From assembly GCA_037954665.1 (NCBI GenBank), contig JBBMOL010000072.1:3188340-3252339 (forward strand): a stretch of 64,000 bases of DNA, read 5' to 3'. This DNA comes from Laguncularia racemosa. Taxonomy: Eukaryota; Streptophyta; Magnoliopsida; Myrtales; Combretaceae. Position numbers and translations under genes: made by a program. The notes beneath the pieces were generated by a model. That model did not search any database and was not told the origin of the DNA. It saw only the letters and a list, made by a program, of their open reading frames with translations. This document shows, piece by piece, positions 46,820-56,900 of the stretch (position 1 is its first letter; the number at the start of each line of letters is the position of its first letter).

Positions 46820-47534
46820 AAAGCCGAAACTATACGCAAAACCCTAAAACCGATCCAACAAAGGTAGAATTGTGCAAAACACGCAAACCAAGGAAGACCC
46901 ACAAAAATAACTAAACAACTTACAAAATTTGAAGAAAAGTGGTTGGCAACTTTCCAACCTTAATTCATATCACTGCCACCATGCCTCGCCATAGCTCTGG
47001 AGGAAGACCTGCTGCAAACGATATAGATCTTCATGAAAACCCTAACCGGCAAGACCACAATCAGCGATCACAGTGGAAAGCACATGGTGTTTGGACAGGT
47101 CATGGAGGGAATAGATGTTGTGAAGGCAATTGAGAAGGTGGGATCTAGCTCCAGCAAGACTGTAACCCTAGAGGTCGAATCAAGCAACACGATTGAAAAC
47201 GTGAAAGCGAAGATCCAATACAAGAAAGGAATTCCTCCAAACCAACAACGCCTTATCTTCATTGGAAAACAACTCAAAGATGGTCGAACCTTAGCCGACT
47301 ACAACCAGACCAGAAAGAATCAACTCTTCACCTTATCCTCCACCTCCATGGTGGTGCAAACAACATGCAACACCTTGTCTAGCACCTTCTCCTAGGGGTG
47401 GTGAAAAATAATTACCCTATGAACCACATGTCAAATCTTCTAGGTTGTTCACTGGGCAATCGATGAATGCCAAAAAGGGAAAAGAAAAAAAAAAAGATAG
47501 AAAAACAAATCCTTAGGATTTTGCTCTAATACCA
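46820..47534 (-). other. Copia D 5' leader containing host-gene pieces
   Basis: The 700-bp leader between LINE L3 and the 5' LTR takes the place of the ordinary leader seen in copia A. It ends at the primer-binding site at 47523-47534. Apart from the captured block (46981-47394) it holds no recognisable sequence. Confidence 0.7.
46981..47394 (+). pseudogene. Captured ubiquitin-cyclophilin patchwork in the copia D leader
   Basis: On the plus strand (antisense to copia D), codons at 47027-47056 read IFMKTLTGKT, the start of ubiquitin. At 47069-47155 they read GKHMVFGQVMEGIDVVKAIE and KVGSSS, the C-terminal part of a single-domain cyclophilin. At 47156-47300 they read KTVTLEVESSNTIENVKAKI, then IPPNQQRLIFIGKQLKDGRT and LADYN, the rest of ubiquitin. 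After a frameshift, ESTLHL and a degenerate HGG end are still visible (about 47310-47353). So about 35 cyclophilin codons sit inside a ubiquitin unit after residue 12. The upstream MPRHSSGGRPAA (46981-47016) resembles the N-terminus of plant CHCH-domain proteins. CAG (Gln2) of ubiquitin is TAG here. Not a functional gene. Confidence 0.82.
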
Positions 47535-47690
47535 TGTAAATTGGAAAAGTATTTTTCTATCCTTTGATTCAATGATATACAAGTTTATATATACATAAGC
47601 TAAACGATAAATGAAGAAAGTGAATAATTTAAAAAAAAGGAAAGAAATAATACAAATTATTCTTAATATCTACATCCCTATTCCATAACA
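47535..47690 (-). repeat. Copia D 5' LTR
   Basis: It begins TGTAAATTGGAAAAG next to the primer-binding site and ends TTCCATAACA. Confidence 0.88.
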
Positions 47691-48068
47691 CTTTCATCCA
47701 CAGTTAAAATACAAAATCCATAAAGAATAGGCAGTAGTAGACACTACTCAAATTTGAAGCAAAATCTCCACTATTGTACAATAATGCCATTTTAAATCCA
47801 AGCTGTAACATATGAATATTGCATAAATAAATCACATCTGTTTCTCTTTTCACATCCATATGGCATTTATGCTGACAATGGGTTTGTGAGGTTGGCATAT
47901 GGTTGTAAATCTTTCGGTTCGCATAAAAATGGTCCTTTACATCATATCTTCTGCCATTCCCATCATATCTCAAACCATAGAAATGGAAAGTATATTAAAG
48001 ACTCGTATTGAATGACCTCAAGAATTTTTTAATTAACATAATTTAAATTTTCAATGACTTAAATCATT
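47691..48068 (-). other. SKI2 intron 1 between copia D and LINE L4
   Basis: AT-rich intron sequence with no recognised element. Its right end (48053-48068) is the left target duplication of LINE L4. Confidence 0.6.
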
Positions 48069-50996
48069 TTTTTTTTTGGTAAATAAGTAATTGTATTAAT
48101 AAAAGAGAATGTACAGTCGTTAAACGTCGTATCAGGTTATAATAAAATTCTGTCCTAGAACTAGAATTTTACAAAATTTTATGAAAACTAGTGTAAACCA
48201 ACTCAAGATACAAAAAGCTTAGAGTAAACTAGAATTTGTCTAGCTAAAGACATCGGCAAATGTAACGGCGACCCAAACCGAGTCAAGTTCCTTGCTCTCC
48301 ATATGCAGTATACTACTGCTACAAGTGCTACTCTCCATAATGGAGTCATAGGATTGCTTCTAGGCATTGGCTGCATAAGGCCCATGGTTGCATTTTGCCA
48401 CGAAAGGAAAGATGTTGGGCATTTAAATTCCATCAAAACTGCCTTCCATAACTATTTAAAGTACGTGCACTCAAAGAATAAATGGTCATGGTTCTCATTC
48501 CCACTTGAACATAGGTAACATGTTGTTGAGGTAGATAGTCCCCAACTATTGAGCTTGTCTAGAATGTGAAGTTTCATTTTCCAAACTAGCCACAAAATAA
48601 ATGAGTTTAGTGGCATAGAGTATTTGTTCCAAATTATCTTAGCCCAAGGGACAATGCCATTATGATTAGATAACGCCTTGTAAGCACTCTAGATAGAGAA
48701 GATTCCAGATACATCCTTACTCCAGGTGAACCTATCAACTTCATGTGGATTAGAGATTATATTTGAAGGTATTGTAAACCCATTCCAGAAGTTGTTCAGA
48801 GGAAATTCCCAACCATTGCCTTATATAATCAAACATAACCTAGCATTCAAGGGGAGCCCTGAAGTAGCAATCGTTCTAGCATTATGAATCGGGTTTAGAA
48901 GCCCAATTGGCAACCAAAAGTCTAATCATAGAGATATAGAAAGGCCATCACACACTTCCCACTTAAACATGCTCCTTGCTAGCGGATGAAGCTTCAGCAA
49001 CTTAGTCCAACTCCAAGAGGGTCTTTTGGTCTCCTAGAATGATGTTTCCCTAAGAAATTTAGAATGTACCCATTCACCCCAAACACCTCTTATTAAGTCT
49101 CCACATAAATGCCAAATATGTTTCAATTGGGCTGCTTTATTCCATATTTCAAGTTTAGGAATGCCCAAACCCCCTTGATCAACTGAGGTACACACTCTTA
49201 GCAAATAGTATTCCTTGAATGCTTCTTTTTCTTGGTCAAATAACGTTATGTTTCCATTTGCGATTGAGCTTTGAGTCGTAATTAAATGCTCCTTTGCTAA
49301 CTTGACTCTTGTTGAAAAGTGGGAAAATTTGGTGTTATTCAAATTTTTGAGTTCTCTCTTTAGCCATTTCATCTTAGTTACCACTTGGAACATTTTGGAA
49401 CCTCTGACTTCTTGTGACCAAATCACTTCTACCTTGGGGAGGAAATCCGGTGACTCTATCCAAAACTCAAAGAATTTGAATGGATATTTCCTTTTTGCTA
49501 TGATAAGCTCCTTATGCAAAACTCTTGCTGAATGATCAGAAAGAATAAGGGCAACAAAGCTGGCATCACAATTGGGAAAGTTATTTAGCCAACTATGGTT
49601 AACTAATATCTTATCTAATTTTTTTCAAAATAGGGTTATCTAATTGTTTATTCAACTAAGTAAAAATCCCCTCCAAACCGAAGGTCATCAAGTTCCGCTT
49701 CATCTAGGAACTTTACAAAATCCATCATTATCGATGCTTCCTCATGTTACCCCCCTTCCTCTCATTGATCGATCTAATCACATTGAAGTCCCCAAAGACC
49801 ACCCACGGATGACCAGCCAAGGAAGGAGCTAATTCAATTAAATCCTTCCACAGTAATTTCCTCACATTTTTAGAATTAGATGCATAGACAAACGAAGCAT
49901 AGAAGGAAAGATTAGAGCCAAGATGAGTGCAATAGCAGTGGGAAACCTACTTGTGCTCTTTCTCAATTCTAATATTCCAGCTTCTTGGGTCCCACATAAG
50001 CCATATCCTCTTTCTTGCCATAGAGTTAATACTAAACTCCCAATTAGCAACTATATTTAACTTAACCCTATCTTCATTATTTTGATTTACACGAGTTTCC
50101 AGCAACCCCATTACCGAGACTCCATTCTCTACACAAAACTTTCTTATTTCTGTAGACTTCAATGGGTCATTGAGACCTCTTATGTTCCATGAAGCCAAAT
50201 TCATTGAGATGATGAGATAGTGATTAAGTGTAACGCCTCTGACATCTGTAAACCTTCTTCTTCTTCTTCTTCTTCTTGCCACTTGAACCAGACAACCTCC
50301 CATCACTAGACAATGTTGAGTTTATCATCTCATGGCTTCTAAGTGTACTGGACAGCTTTTGAGTGGCTGGTGTGGCCTCATTTTGTACCTTGCTTTGTTC
50401 CTTGCCGGTGCTTCCAAGTTCTACCTTACTATTTGTTCCTTCCTTGCCCTCATCTTCCTTCTTTTCCTCTACCTTATTTTCATTCTCATCCACTCTCCCT
50501 TCACATACCGGAGTTTCAGGAATTTGGGATGGGATGAACTTTGATTCCAGCTCAATTGGTTCATCAGATTTCCGCCATGGCCCAAAACCTCTTCACCTTC
50601 TTGGACATCCAATGTAACAATGTCCTTATTCCCCGTTTTGTGATCTTTGGTTACCGTGGTTGGTATGGTTTGACTACAATAGGGGATGCCAGTTCAGATG
50701 TCTTGGAAGTGGAGCCTTAGACTCCAGATTTGTGGCTTTGAAAAAAGCCTTGAGGAAGACTTGCTCCTAGTGGATGGTGGAAACCACCAAATTGCTTACG
50801 GTGATATGAACCGCTTGCAATATGTATGAATTAATTTTGTTATTTTAGATCAATAATTGAAGGTTTAGTGTTTGATTCACCCTAGAAGAAGTGGTCTTTT
50901 AGGGAAGGTAGGGTTCAGCAATGTTAGAGAGAAGGGAGAGCATTTTCTCTCTCTAGAAACCGAAGGGTCACACTGCACTAAGTGTGAGGAGCATCT
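48069..50996 (-). mobile_element. LINE L4, internally deleted copy of the L2 family
   Basis: This is a minus-strand LINE of 2.9 kb. The poly(A) end reads as T-run at 48067-48078. The flanks CAATGACTTAAATCAT (48053-48068) and CAATCACCTAAATCAT (50997-51012) form a 16-bp target duplication with two mismatches. The 5' UTR matches L2 (TAGAGAGAGAAAATGCTCTC). Two internal blocks present in L2 are missing: the ORF1 core (near 50572) and the RT region (near 49196). It has the same direction as the helicase gene. Confidence 0.9.
49034..50620 (-). pseudogene. LINE L4 ORF1 tail and ORF2 remnants
   Basis: ORF1 is reduced to its start near 50600 plus the acidic tail (50493-50224: MDENENKVEEKKEDEGKEGT). 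A TTC/GAA run (50253-50276) leads into the ORF2 start MNLASWNIRGLNDPLKSTEI (50306-49947). The frame 49519-49034 fuses the linker KEAFKEYYLLR directly to VCTSVDQGGLGIPKLEIWNK, so the whole RT palm is missing. What remains could not retrotranspose. Confidence 0.85.
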
Positions 50997-51012
50997 CAAT
51001 CACCTAAATCAT

Positions 51013-51860
51013 GATTTCAATACAGTGAGAAATTCAGTTAACTGAAGCATCACATGAAATTGCATGAAGCAGAGAAGGTCACATAACTTGCCAAAAACAC
51101 TCTAGATTATCTAATCCACCACCCGCAATCAAATCAATAAAACTATAATTTTCTCACTGAACTCAAAATTTAAACTAAACTCACTCATAGTGGATAAGAG
51201 AGCCAAAGAAAAACTACAAAAGCAAATTTCGAAAAACATTGAAATTTCAACTCTACTACTCACCAAATTACCAGAAAACTTCTAATCTTTATGCACTCTT
51301 TTCTTTATATATTTCATGCTTAATCTTTCAAAAATATAGACCGAGACTTGGCAAGATGGTTAAATTACTCTTTGATAACCTACAGTTCAGTAAGTGGAAA
51401 AAGCCGCAAACCACACCGCCCCCAACCCTCCCCCCCCCCACCCCACAAAACTAAAAACATAGCTGCCTGTGTATATAATTAGATGATCACATCACAGGTC
51501 TGTGTATGATCCATTAAATTAATTTAAAATTTCTTTTTTTTTTTAATTGAACAAGCACGGTGTTAATTAAACCATTCGACACTATGCATGCACCTGTTTG
51601 GTCAGCTCGCTTTGCCTAGCAGCCTCGAGAAGGATTCAAACAATGACGTTGTGCAATTAGTTCAAAAAACTAATAGATTCTGATTCTGGAAACTAGAAGC
51701 AGCCTTTTCTTAACTAGGAAGAAAGCACAATGCGTTCCAAAACCCTAACCTAGTTAGAGACGCGCACTGAATTCAAGCTGAAACAAAGTAAAAAAAAAAA
51801 ATCCACAAGCAAAGTAACAAAAAAATTCAGAAAATAGAGAACGGGGAGAGGGAGAGGAAG
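51013..51860 (-). other. SKI2 intron 1, part next to exon 1
   Basis: AT-rich intron sequence with a C-run at about 51421-51441 and poly-T tracts. No coding block or transposon was recognised. Confidence 0.6.
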
Positions 51861-51882
51861 AGAGAGAGAGAGAGAGAGAGAG
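51861..51882. repeat. GA/CT microsatellite next to SKI2 exon 1 donor
   Basis: About eleven uninterrupted AG units lie here, within a longer purine-rich stretch from 51845. On the gene strand this is a pyrimidine-rich tract starting within 10 bp of the exon 1 donor. Confidence 0.9.
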
Positions 51883-51889
51883 AGCTGAC

Positions 51890-52024
51890 AAGGACGAAAT
51901 CGGGGACGGAGTTGCGAGGATTGGGGCGCTCGACGGTTGTTAGAGGTTCGAGACGGAGATGGCCGCTGTGTCCGGTGAAACCGACACGAAAAGAGAACTC
52001 TTTCGCGGCTTCGATGGGTTCCAT
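51890..52024 (-). CDS. SKI2: SKI2 exon 1 (start codon, residues 1-45)
   Basis: The exon reads 45 codons from ATG at 52024, beginning MEPIEAAKEF and ending NSVPDFVL. The segment FRVGFTGHSGHLRLEP is typical of the N-terminus of plant SKI2, which supports this start. The exon ends in phase 0 at a donor reading GTCAGC on the minus strand, weaker than the usual GTAAGT-like site. A CT microsatellite (GA on the plus strand, 51861-51882) follows immediately inside intron 1. If the frame is read through, it runs into a leucine/serine low-complexity tail encoded by that microsatellite, so the splice is needed to reach exon 2, which lies 15.1 kb away. A plus-strand frame across this exon is only its antisense shadow. 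Confidence 0.88.
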
Positions 52025-52310
52025 TTTGCGGGGTTTGAAGTTTGTTTGGGGTTTTGGTGTATGTTCTACCGGACTTGTGTCATCTGGTGAGTTGGAAGTG
52101 AAGGAGAGAGAAAGCGAGAGCTTTTTGTATTTCGCGGGTAGTGGAGAGAGAGAGAGAGAGAAAGGTGGGGTGGCTACGAAAACGGTCGCCTTGGTTCAGT
52201 GTAGTCCGACTCTGAAGTCAACACATGGCATTAGAGGTAAGAACGAGGAGTTGTGTGAGTTTGCCGGTCCAGCAAACTTTTTCCCTGAAAAGATTTCAAA
52301 AAAAAACTGA
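52025..52310 (-). promoter_or_regulatory. SKI2 5' flank / probable 5' UTR and proximal promoter
   Basis: The sequence just upstream of the start codon is locally GC-richer than the rest of the neighbourhood. It contains a GA microsatellite at about 52145-52161, which is CT-rich on the coding strand, a common feature of plant 5' UTRs. I see no clear TATA box. The AT-rich intergenic sequence starts at about 52310. The assignment rests on position only. Confidence 0.45.
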
Positions 52311-52840
52311 AAAAATCGCATATTTTTTTGGTAAATCGCATATCGAATCTACCATTTCAATTTAAAATAAATCATAGATTAGTACTACAATTTATCTTTA
52401 AATAATATAGTATATGTTTGGATAAATTATAGTATCAATCTAAGATTTACCTCAAACTGAAATCATAATCCCAACCTATAAATCAATCGGACACTATATA
52501 AATTCTCATACAGACACAAATTATTTTTCAGCAAATTAAATGTGATTTCTTCCCACTTTCTCTTAAAAACACATCTCAAAAATATAGTTTTTGGCTTAAA
52601 AATTATAGTTTTGCAACTCCAACTCACAATTTTGATTTTTATTCAAGTATCACTTTTTGCATGTAAAAATTCATTGTAAATTTAATTTATTTGATTTAAT
52701 GATTATACACTATATTGTTATTTTTCTCTATAAAATAACATGTGTTATTGTTGATTTTGTAATAAATAAAAGTTAATATTGAAAGCGTACTCAATAGTCT
52801 ATATTATTCCATATCGACTAGCAAAAATTTTGTAGGATTT
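52311..52840. other. AT-rich intergenic sequence, nothing recognised
   Basis: No conserved open frame, LTR or tandem structure was seen in this stretch upstream of the helicase gene. Confidence 0.5.
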
Positions 52841-53250
52841 GCTTTAATTTATAGGATTTTCCCCAATTTAATTAAATTTAGTATAATTGGTAAGATTTTC
52901 CTTAATCCATAAAATTCACTCCCGTTTTAGTATATTTACACTAATTTGTGGAATTTATATCGATTGTATTAAATTTACCCTAGTTTGTATAATTTGCCTC
53001 GATTTTAATAAATTTGCCCTAATTTGTTGAATTTGTCGTAATTTGTATAATTTGCCCCAATTTTATTAAAATTTCCCTAATTCAAGAAATTTGCCTCAAT
53101 TTTATTTAATTTGATCAAGTTCATAAGATTCGCCCCAATTTTAGTAAATTTGACCTAATTTGCACAATTTTCCTTAGTTTTTGTAAATTTTTCCTAATTT
53201 GCCCTAATTTTCTGAAATTTATCCAATCTTGAAAAATTCAGCTCAATTTT
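52841..53250. repeat. Degenerate AT-rich tandem array (about 38-bp unit)
   Basis: Blocks such as AATTTGCCTCGATTTTA (about 52993), AATTTGCCCCAATTTTA (53049), AATTTGCCTCAATTTTA (53086) and GATTCGCCCCAATTTTAG (53127) recur at intervals close to 38 bp, joined by TAATTTGT/AAATTT linkers. About ten degenerate units can be followed. The array ends where the Mutator-like reading frame begins. Confidence 0.65.
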
Positions 53251-53900
53251 GTGGAGATTACAAAATTTGTGAGATTCGCGATATTTACCCATGGGAATAT
53301 CGAGTTTGGTGAAGACGAACAATATTGTAACATTCAGCCTATTAGGAAAATTAAAGTAAAGAGGGGTGTAGGGTTCACAGAATTGATGTTCAAGATATAT
53401 GCAGTAATTAAAGTTGATCCTATCTCCCTCCAAGTGAAGGTGTTCCATAGGCAACCAACAATTTTTAATTCTGGTCATGTTCGACCACAATATTCTTTGA
53501 TACCAATCACAAATGCCGATGATGTAAAAGTTATTGTGGCATTTGCTGAAGCTATGGGTCCCTTGTTTATTTAGGAGTTATTCATTAAATTAAGTCATAA
53601 TGCCCCAACTCAAGGTGAAAATATAAGTTATAAATATGCAATGCCACCCCATGCCTCCCTCCCACCCCCCACGCATGCGTAGGGTCAAAACTGCATGAAT
53701 GTTGTGGCATCACTTAAACAAACAGATGATTTTTGAGAGAATTATAAAGAAGACAATGAGATGGATTCATCCATCAAAGAAGTGCTTTAAAGGGAGATCG
53801 AACAAGTTGACAACGAAGTATTGTGGATTTTGAAGAAAAAGTGGTAAACAAAGAGGATGAAACTGTTGTGCCTTGCATAAATATTTAGTTTAACACATCC
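53251..53900 (+). pseudogene. Mutator-like transposase, N-terminal part
   Basis: The open stretch 53251-53574 reads MEITKFVRFAIFTHGNIEFG, then LMFKIYAVIKVDPISLQVKV and SLIPITNADDVKVIVAFAEA. This is the N-terminal domain found before MuDR transposases in plants, ending in the usual I..DDV..... pattern. A stop at 53572 is followed by a decayed acidic linker (53700-53900). The catalytic part lies at 58740 onward, beyond about 4.7 kb of other sequence. Confidence 0.62.
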
Positions 53901-53959
53901 AATGATCCTCTACTTCTAGTGTCCCCAGAGGTTGCCATCGACACCAAGTTGTGTCTATG

Positions 53960-56900
53960 AAACCTAAAAAGACAATAGGTTATTTCTAATGAAAAAATTA
54001 ATTAGGATAGTTGTTTTGGATCTAAATAAAAGTAGAAAATAGTACCCCAATTTTTTTTAATATTCAAATAATTATGATTCCTATCTATATTTTACAATTA
54101 AGCCTCAAATATTAATAGCTATATAAAGTTAGTCTTCAAATTTTATGTAACAAGAATTTCTTTTAATCAATTTATGATTCCTTTAAATATCTATATACAA
54201 TTTTTCTTTTTTTTAGAGATATAAATAATTAGTTTGTCCAAGGAACTTTTCCAACTAACTTCCTAAGAAAGTCACCTTAAAGTTAACTTCTTAAAGAAGG
54301 ATATTTTACTAAAACTTACTTGATCAACTTCTCATGGAAGTCATCTAAATAAACTTAATGACAAATTTTGTCAAAGAAATTCAAAACTTCTACTACTTAC
54401 CAACTCCTTACACTTCCATTCAATCCTAAATCAAGATATTAGATGGTAGCAAGATCCTTATCAGAACTAGAATATCTTATGGAAACTAAAAACAAGTATG
54501 AATACCAGATAGATTTGGCCTAGAAATCAAAATTAAAGATCATATATTCTAGCCTAAATGTCATCTATAATTCTTAAGGATTTTCGTAATTAGTATTTTT
54601 AGAAATCTTACTAGATAAGGAAATACACCTAAAATTTAGCTTCAAATAAACCTAAGTAAGGTTTAGGAACTAGAGAAGACTCGATATTTTATAAGTTGAC
54701 CTAAATCAACTTGGTCAAATTAAAAGTTGACTTGAGTCAACTGACTCTACTCGACTTACTAACTTAAGTCTTCCATTTGACATATCTAGGTAGACTTGAG
54801 TAGACTTAAAGTATTAAAGCTAAGACCTAGGTTGACTTAGGAAAGACTTGATAAATAAGACACCGAGGACTCATATGATACTCTTTTCTGATAGAATTAA
54901 TAAGTTTAGCTCAGTAAAAGTTCAGTTGAAAATCGTCAACTGTACTAATTTTTACTAAACTCCTCACTTAAGAGTTCAATCTTGTTCTTGATATTTCACC
55001 TAGTTGACTAAATTCGAATTTTGTCAAATTTCATCTATAGGATTGACACTTAGCCTCAAACATTGCTTGAGTATTAAATTTAAAAACCTGAACTCGATTG
55101 ACTAAAGTCTACTCCCATTTTACTTAAGTTAACCTGCAATAAACAATTAGACAACTCAAGAAGACTTGTATTGACTTGAGTCAAATCCTTTCCAAATCTA
55201 TCATATCTAAATCCTAATCATGAGGATTAATATCCTAGAACATAGGTCAGCAAAAACAAATACAAATTAATAACAAACCAAATCAAAATTGGAAGTCTCT
55301 TAAACCTTACCTTAAAGCTTTCTAAGCGGTTAAGCTAGAAACTACCCCCAAATCTTAATCTATTTTAACCAAAATTTTTCCAATTCAATATTACATCTTT
55401 AATTACTCAATAACACACAAAATATTAGAAAATCTAGACAAAACTTCACCAGCTAGGTCGCTTCTCCAAGACGCCACCAAGAGAAGTCAAACTTCTCCTT
55501 CAAACTTTAAAAATTCAACTCTTATCTTATCTTATCAAGATCACAATTATTACATCTAATCTTATCTCAATCGTACCTTATCTTATCTTGTCTAACCTAA
55601 GAAAAGGACATGAAATAATTTAAAAATAGGCATAGGAAAATCGGATCCAAATAAAATGCACTAAACATGTGATTTTTCCAATTTTTGCCAAGATTTACTT
55701 ACCTTAATCTATCTTAACCTATACTTATTAAATCTTACCCAAAATTTACCTTATTATACCTTAATTACTCAATAAAAGAGCATGGAAAAACTCGAAGAGA
55801 TAAGTCCCCAAAAATAGATTAAAAACCCCTTCTTCACGTGAAGCACTACCATATAAATCCATATAACTTGTCACCATTAAATTCACCCATCCCTATCTTA
55901 ATTTAATTTAATCTAAAAGAACCTAAATTACCATGATTAAATTAGGTTGAGGACCTAGAAATATCATGGAAAAATTAGAATTTTAGGGTCTTATAAACAA
56001 GAGGAAAATTACATCTAAATCTCATCTTAAAAAACATCTTGTTACTTAACCTTGTTTCATCCCATGTTTGAGGCAATTTTACCTAATCTTAGCTCAATCA
56101 AAATTAGTCCAAAATTTTTCATGACTAAGCTAAGGAAGTTAACTCAAAAAAAAAAAAAAAATTAGCCCAAGAAACCACTTAGAAGCTACCAAAGGCTGCC
56201 CTCTTCTTTTGACCACATCAACACCATGTGATCTTATACCTTATCTTATCCTATATCATTAACACCCTAACTTATCCTATAAGCTATTAGGCAAATTATG
56301 ACCCTAAAACCTACCCAATCTTGTCTCCTTAGGTGAGAAAAATCAACACAAAAAATTAATTACAAAGCAACAAAACTCAACTACTATAAAAGGAGATGTA
56401 AGGAGGCTAACCTACCTAAGTAAAACCCTCCATTTCACATGCTACTTTGAGTCCCCGTATTCTCTGATTTTTACTCATCCAACTCTCACCAAACACACCT
56501 AATATTCTTCTAAAAAGTTAGAAATTTTCATTCATAATTAGTTCTATTTACATCTCCAAAACTGACAAGAGTTTCGAAACCACAAACACTATGCATTAAG
56601 GTAAGAATTTCCAAGAAGATTGAGTTATATTTAACTCTCTTGAGGAAGCTACTAATATTACCTATTTTCTATATTATAGGACCTTTATTTTAGGTATTCA
56701 AGGGGTGATCATCAGATTAAGGTAATCCTCGATTAACTCAAGTTGCTTTCATATCATACTCTTCATCTATTGTAGGTTCCAATCGTAATTCCACTTCAAG
56801 CAAACTTGATCCTTGTAAGACTACTCTATTTCTCTTTCATTTAGAGTATTTTTTTTAGTGTATAGATATATTTCAAACCCCTAACAAATACAAAAGTTCA

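Larger units (their letters stand above)
37106..47690 (-). mobile_element. Copia element D in SKI2 intron 1, split by LINE L3
   Basis: This is a minus-strand Ty1/copia element of about 5.2 kb without the LINE. LTRs are at 37106-37257 and 47535-47690, the primer-binding site is at 47523-47534 (TGGTATTAGAGC on the element strand), and the polypurine tract lies just right of 37257. The flanks CTTTT (37101-37105) and CTTTC (47691-47695) look like a target duplication with one change. The coding region is a relative of copia A. LINE L3 sits about 80 bp upstream of the gag start. The element has the same direction as the helicase gene. Confidence 0.9.
19565..52024 (-). other. SKI2: SKI2-type DExH RNA helicase gene, 5' part (gene span)
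   Basis: This is a minus-strand host gene with ten recognisable exons and no in-frame stop in any of them. The spliced product begins MEPIEAAKEFSFRVGF. It contains the Ski2-specific N-terminal region and the first half of the helicase core: motif I AHTSAGKT, motif Ia TAPIKTISNQK, motif II DEVH and motif III SAT. In eukaryotes SKI2 is the cytoplasmic helicase of the SKI complex (with SKI3 and SKI8), which feeds mRNA 3'-5' into the exosome. Plant SKI2 is about 1,350 residues, and about 497 are encoded here. Exon phases agree at eight of nine junctions without adjustment; the exon 5/6 junction needs a choice of acceptor. Introns 1, 7 and 10 are swollen to 15.1, 13.3 and at least 19.5 kb by retroelements. 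The rest of the core and the Ski2-specific C-terminal domains are not in the window. I infer a live gene because all exons are intact. Confidence 0.9.

Noticed and set aside
47033..47395. Functional ubiquitin or ubiquitin-fusion gene
   Set aside because: The first codons carry a stop, a cyclophilin piece interrupts the fold, and the end is frameshifted; it lies inside a copia leader.
51912..52310. 132-codon plus-strand open frame over the SKI2 start
   Set aside because: It is antisense to exon 1 and the leader, rich in codons from the GA repeats, and has no domain; the minus-strand reading matches a known family.
52841..53250. CRISPR-like repeat array
   Set aside because: The units are degenerate and AT-rich without distinct spacers, and this is plant nuclear DNA.
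56385..56391. TATA box as the promoter of a host gene
   Set aside because: No open frame with any recognisable domain follows within 2 kb; it more likely belongs to the unclassified insertion.
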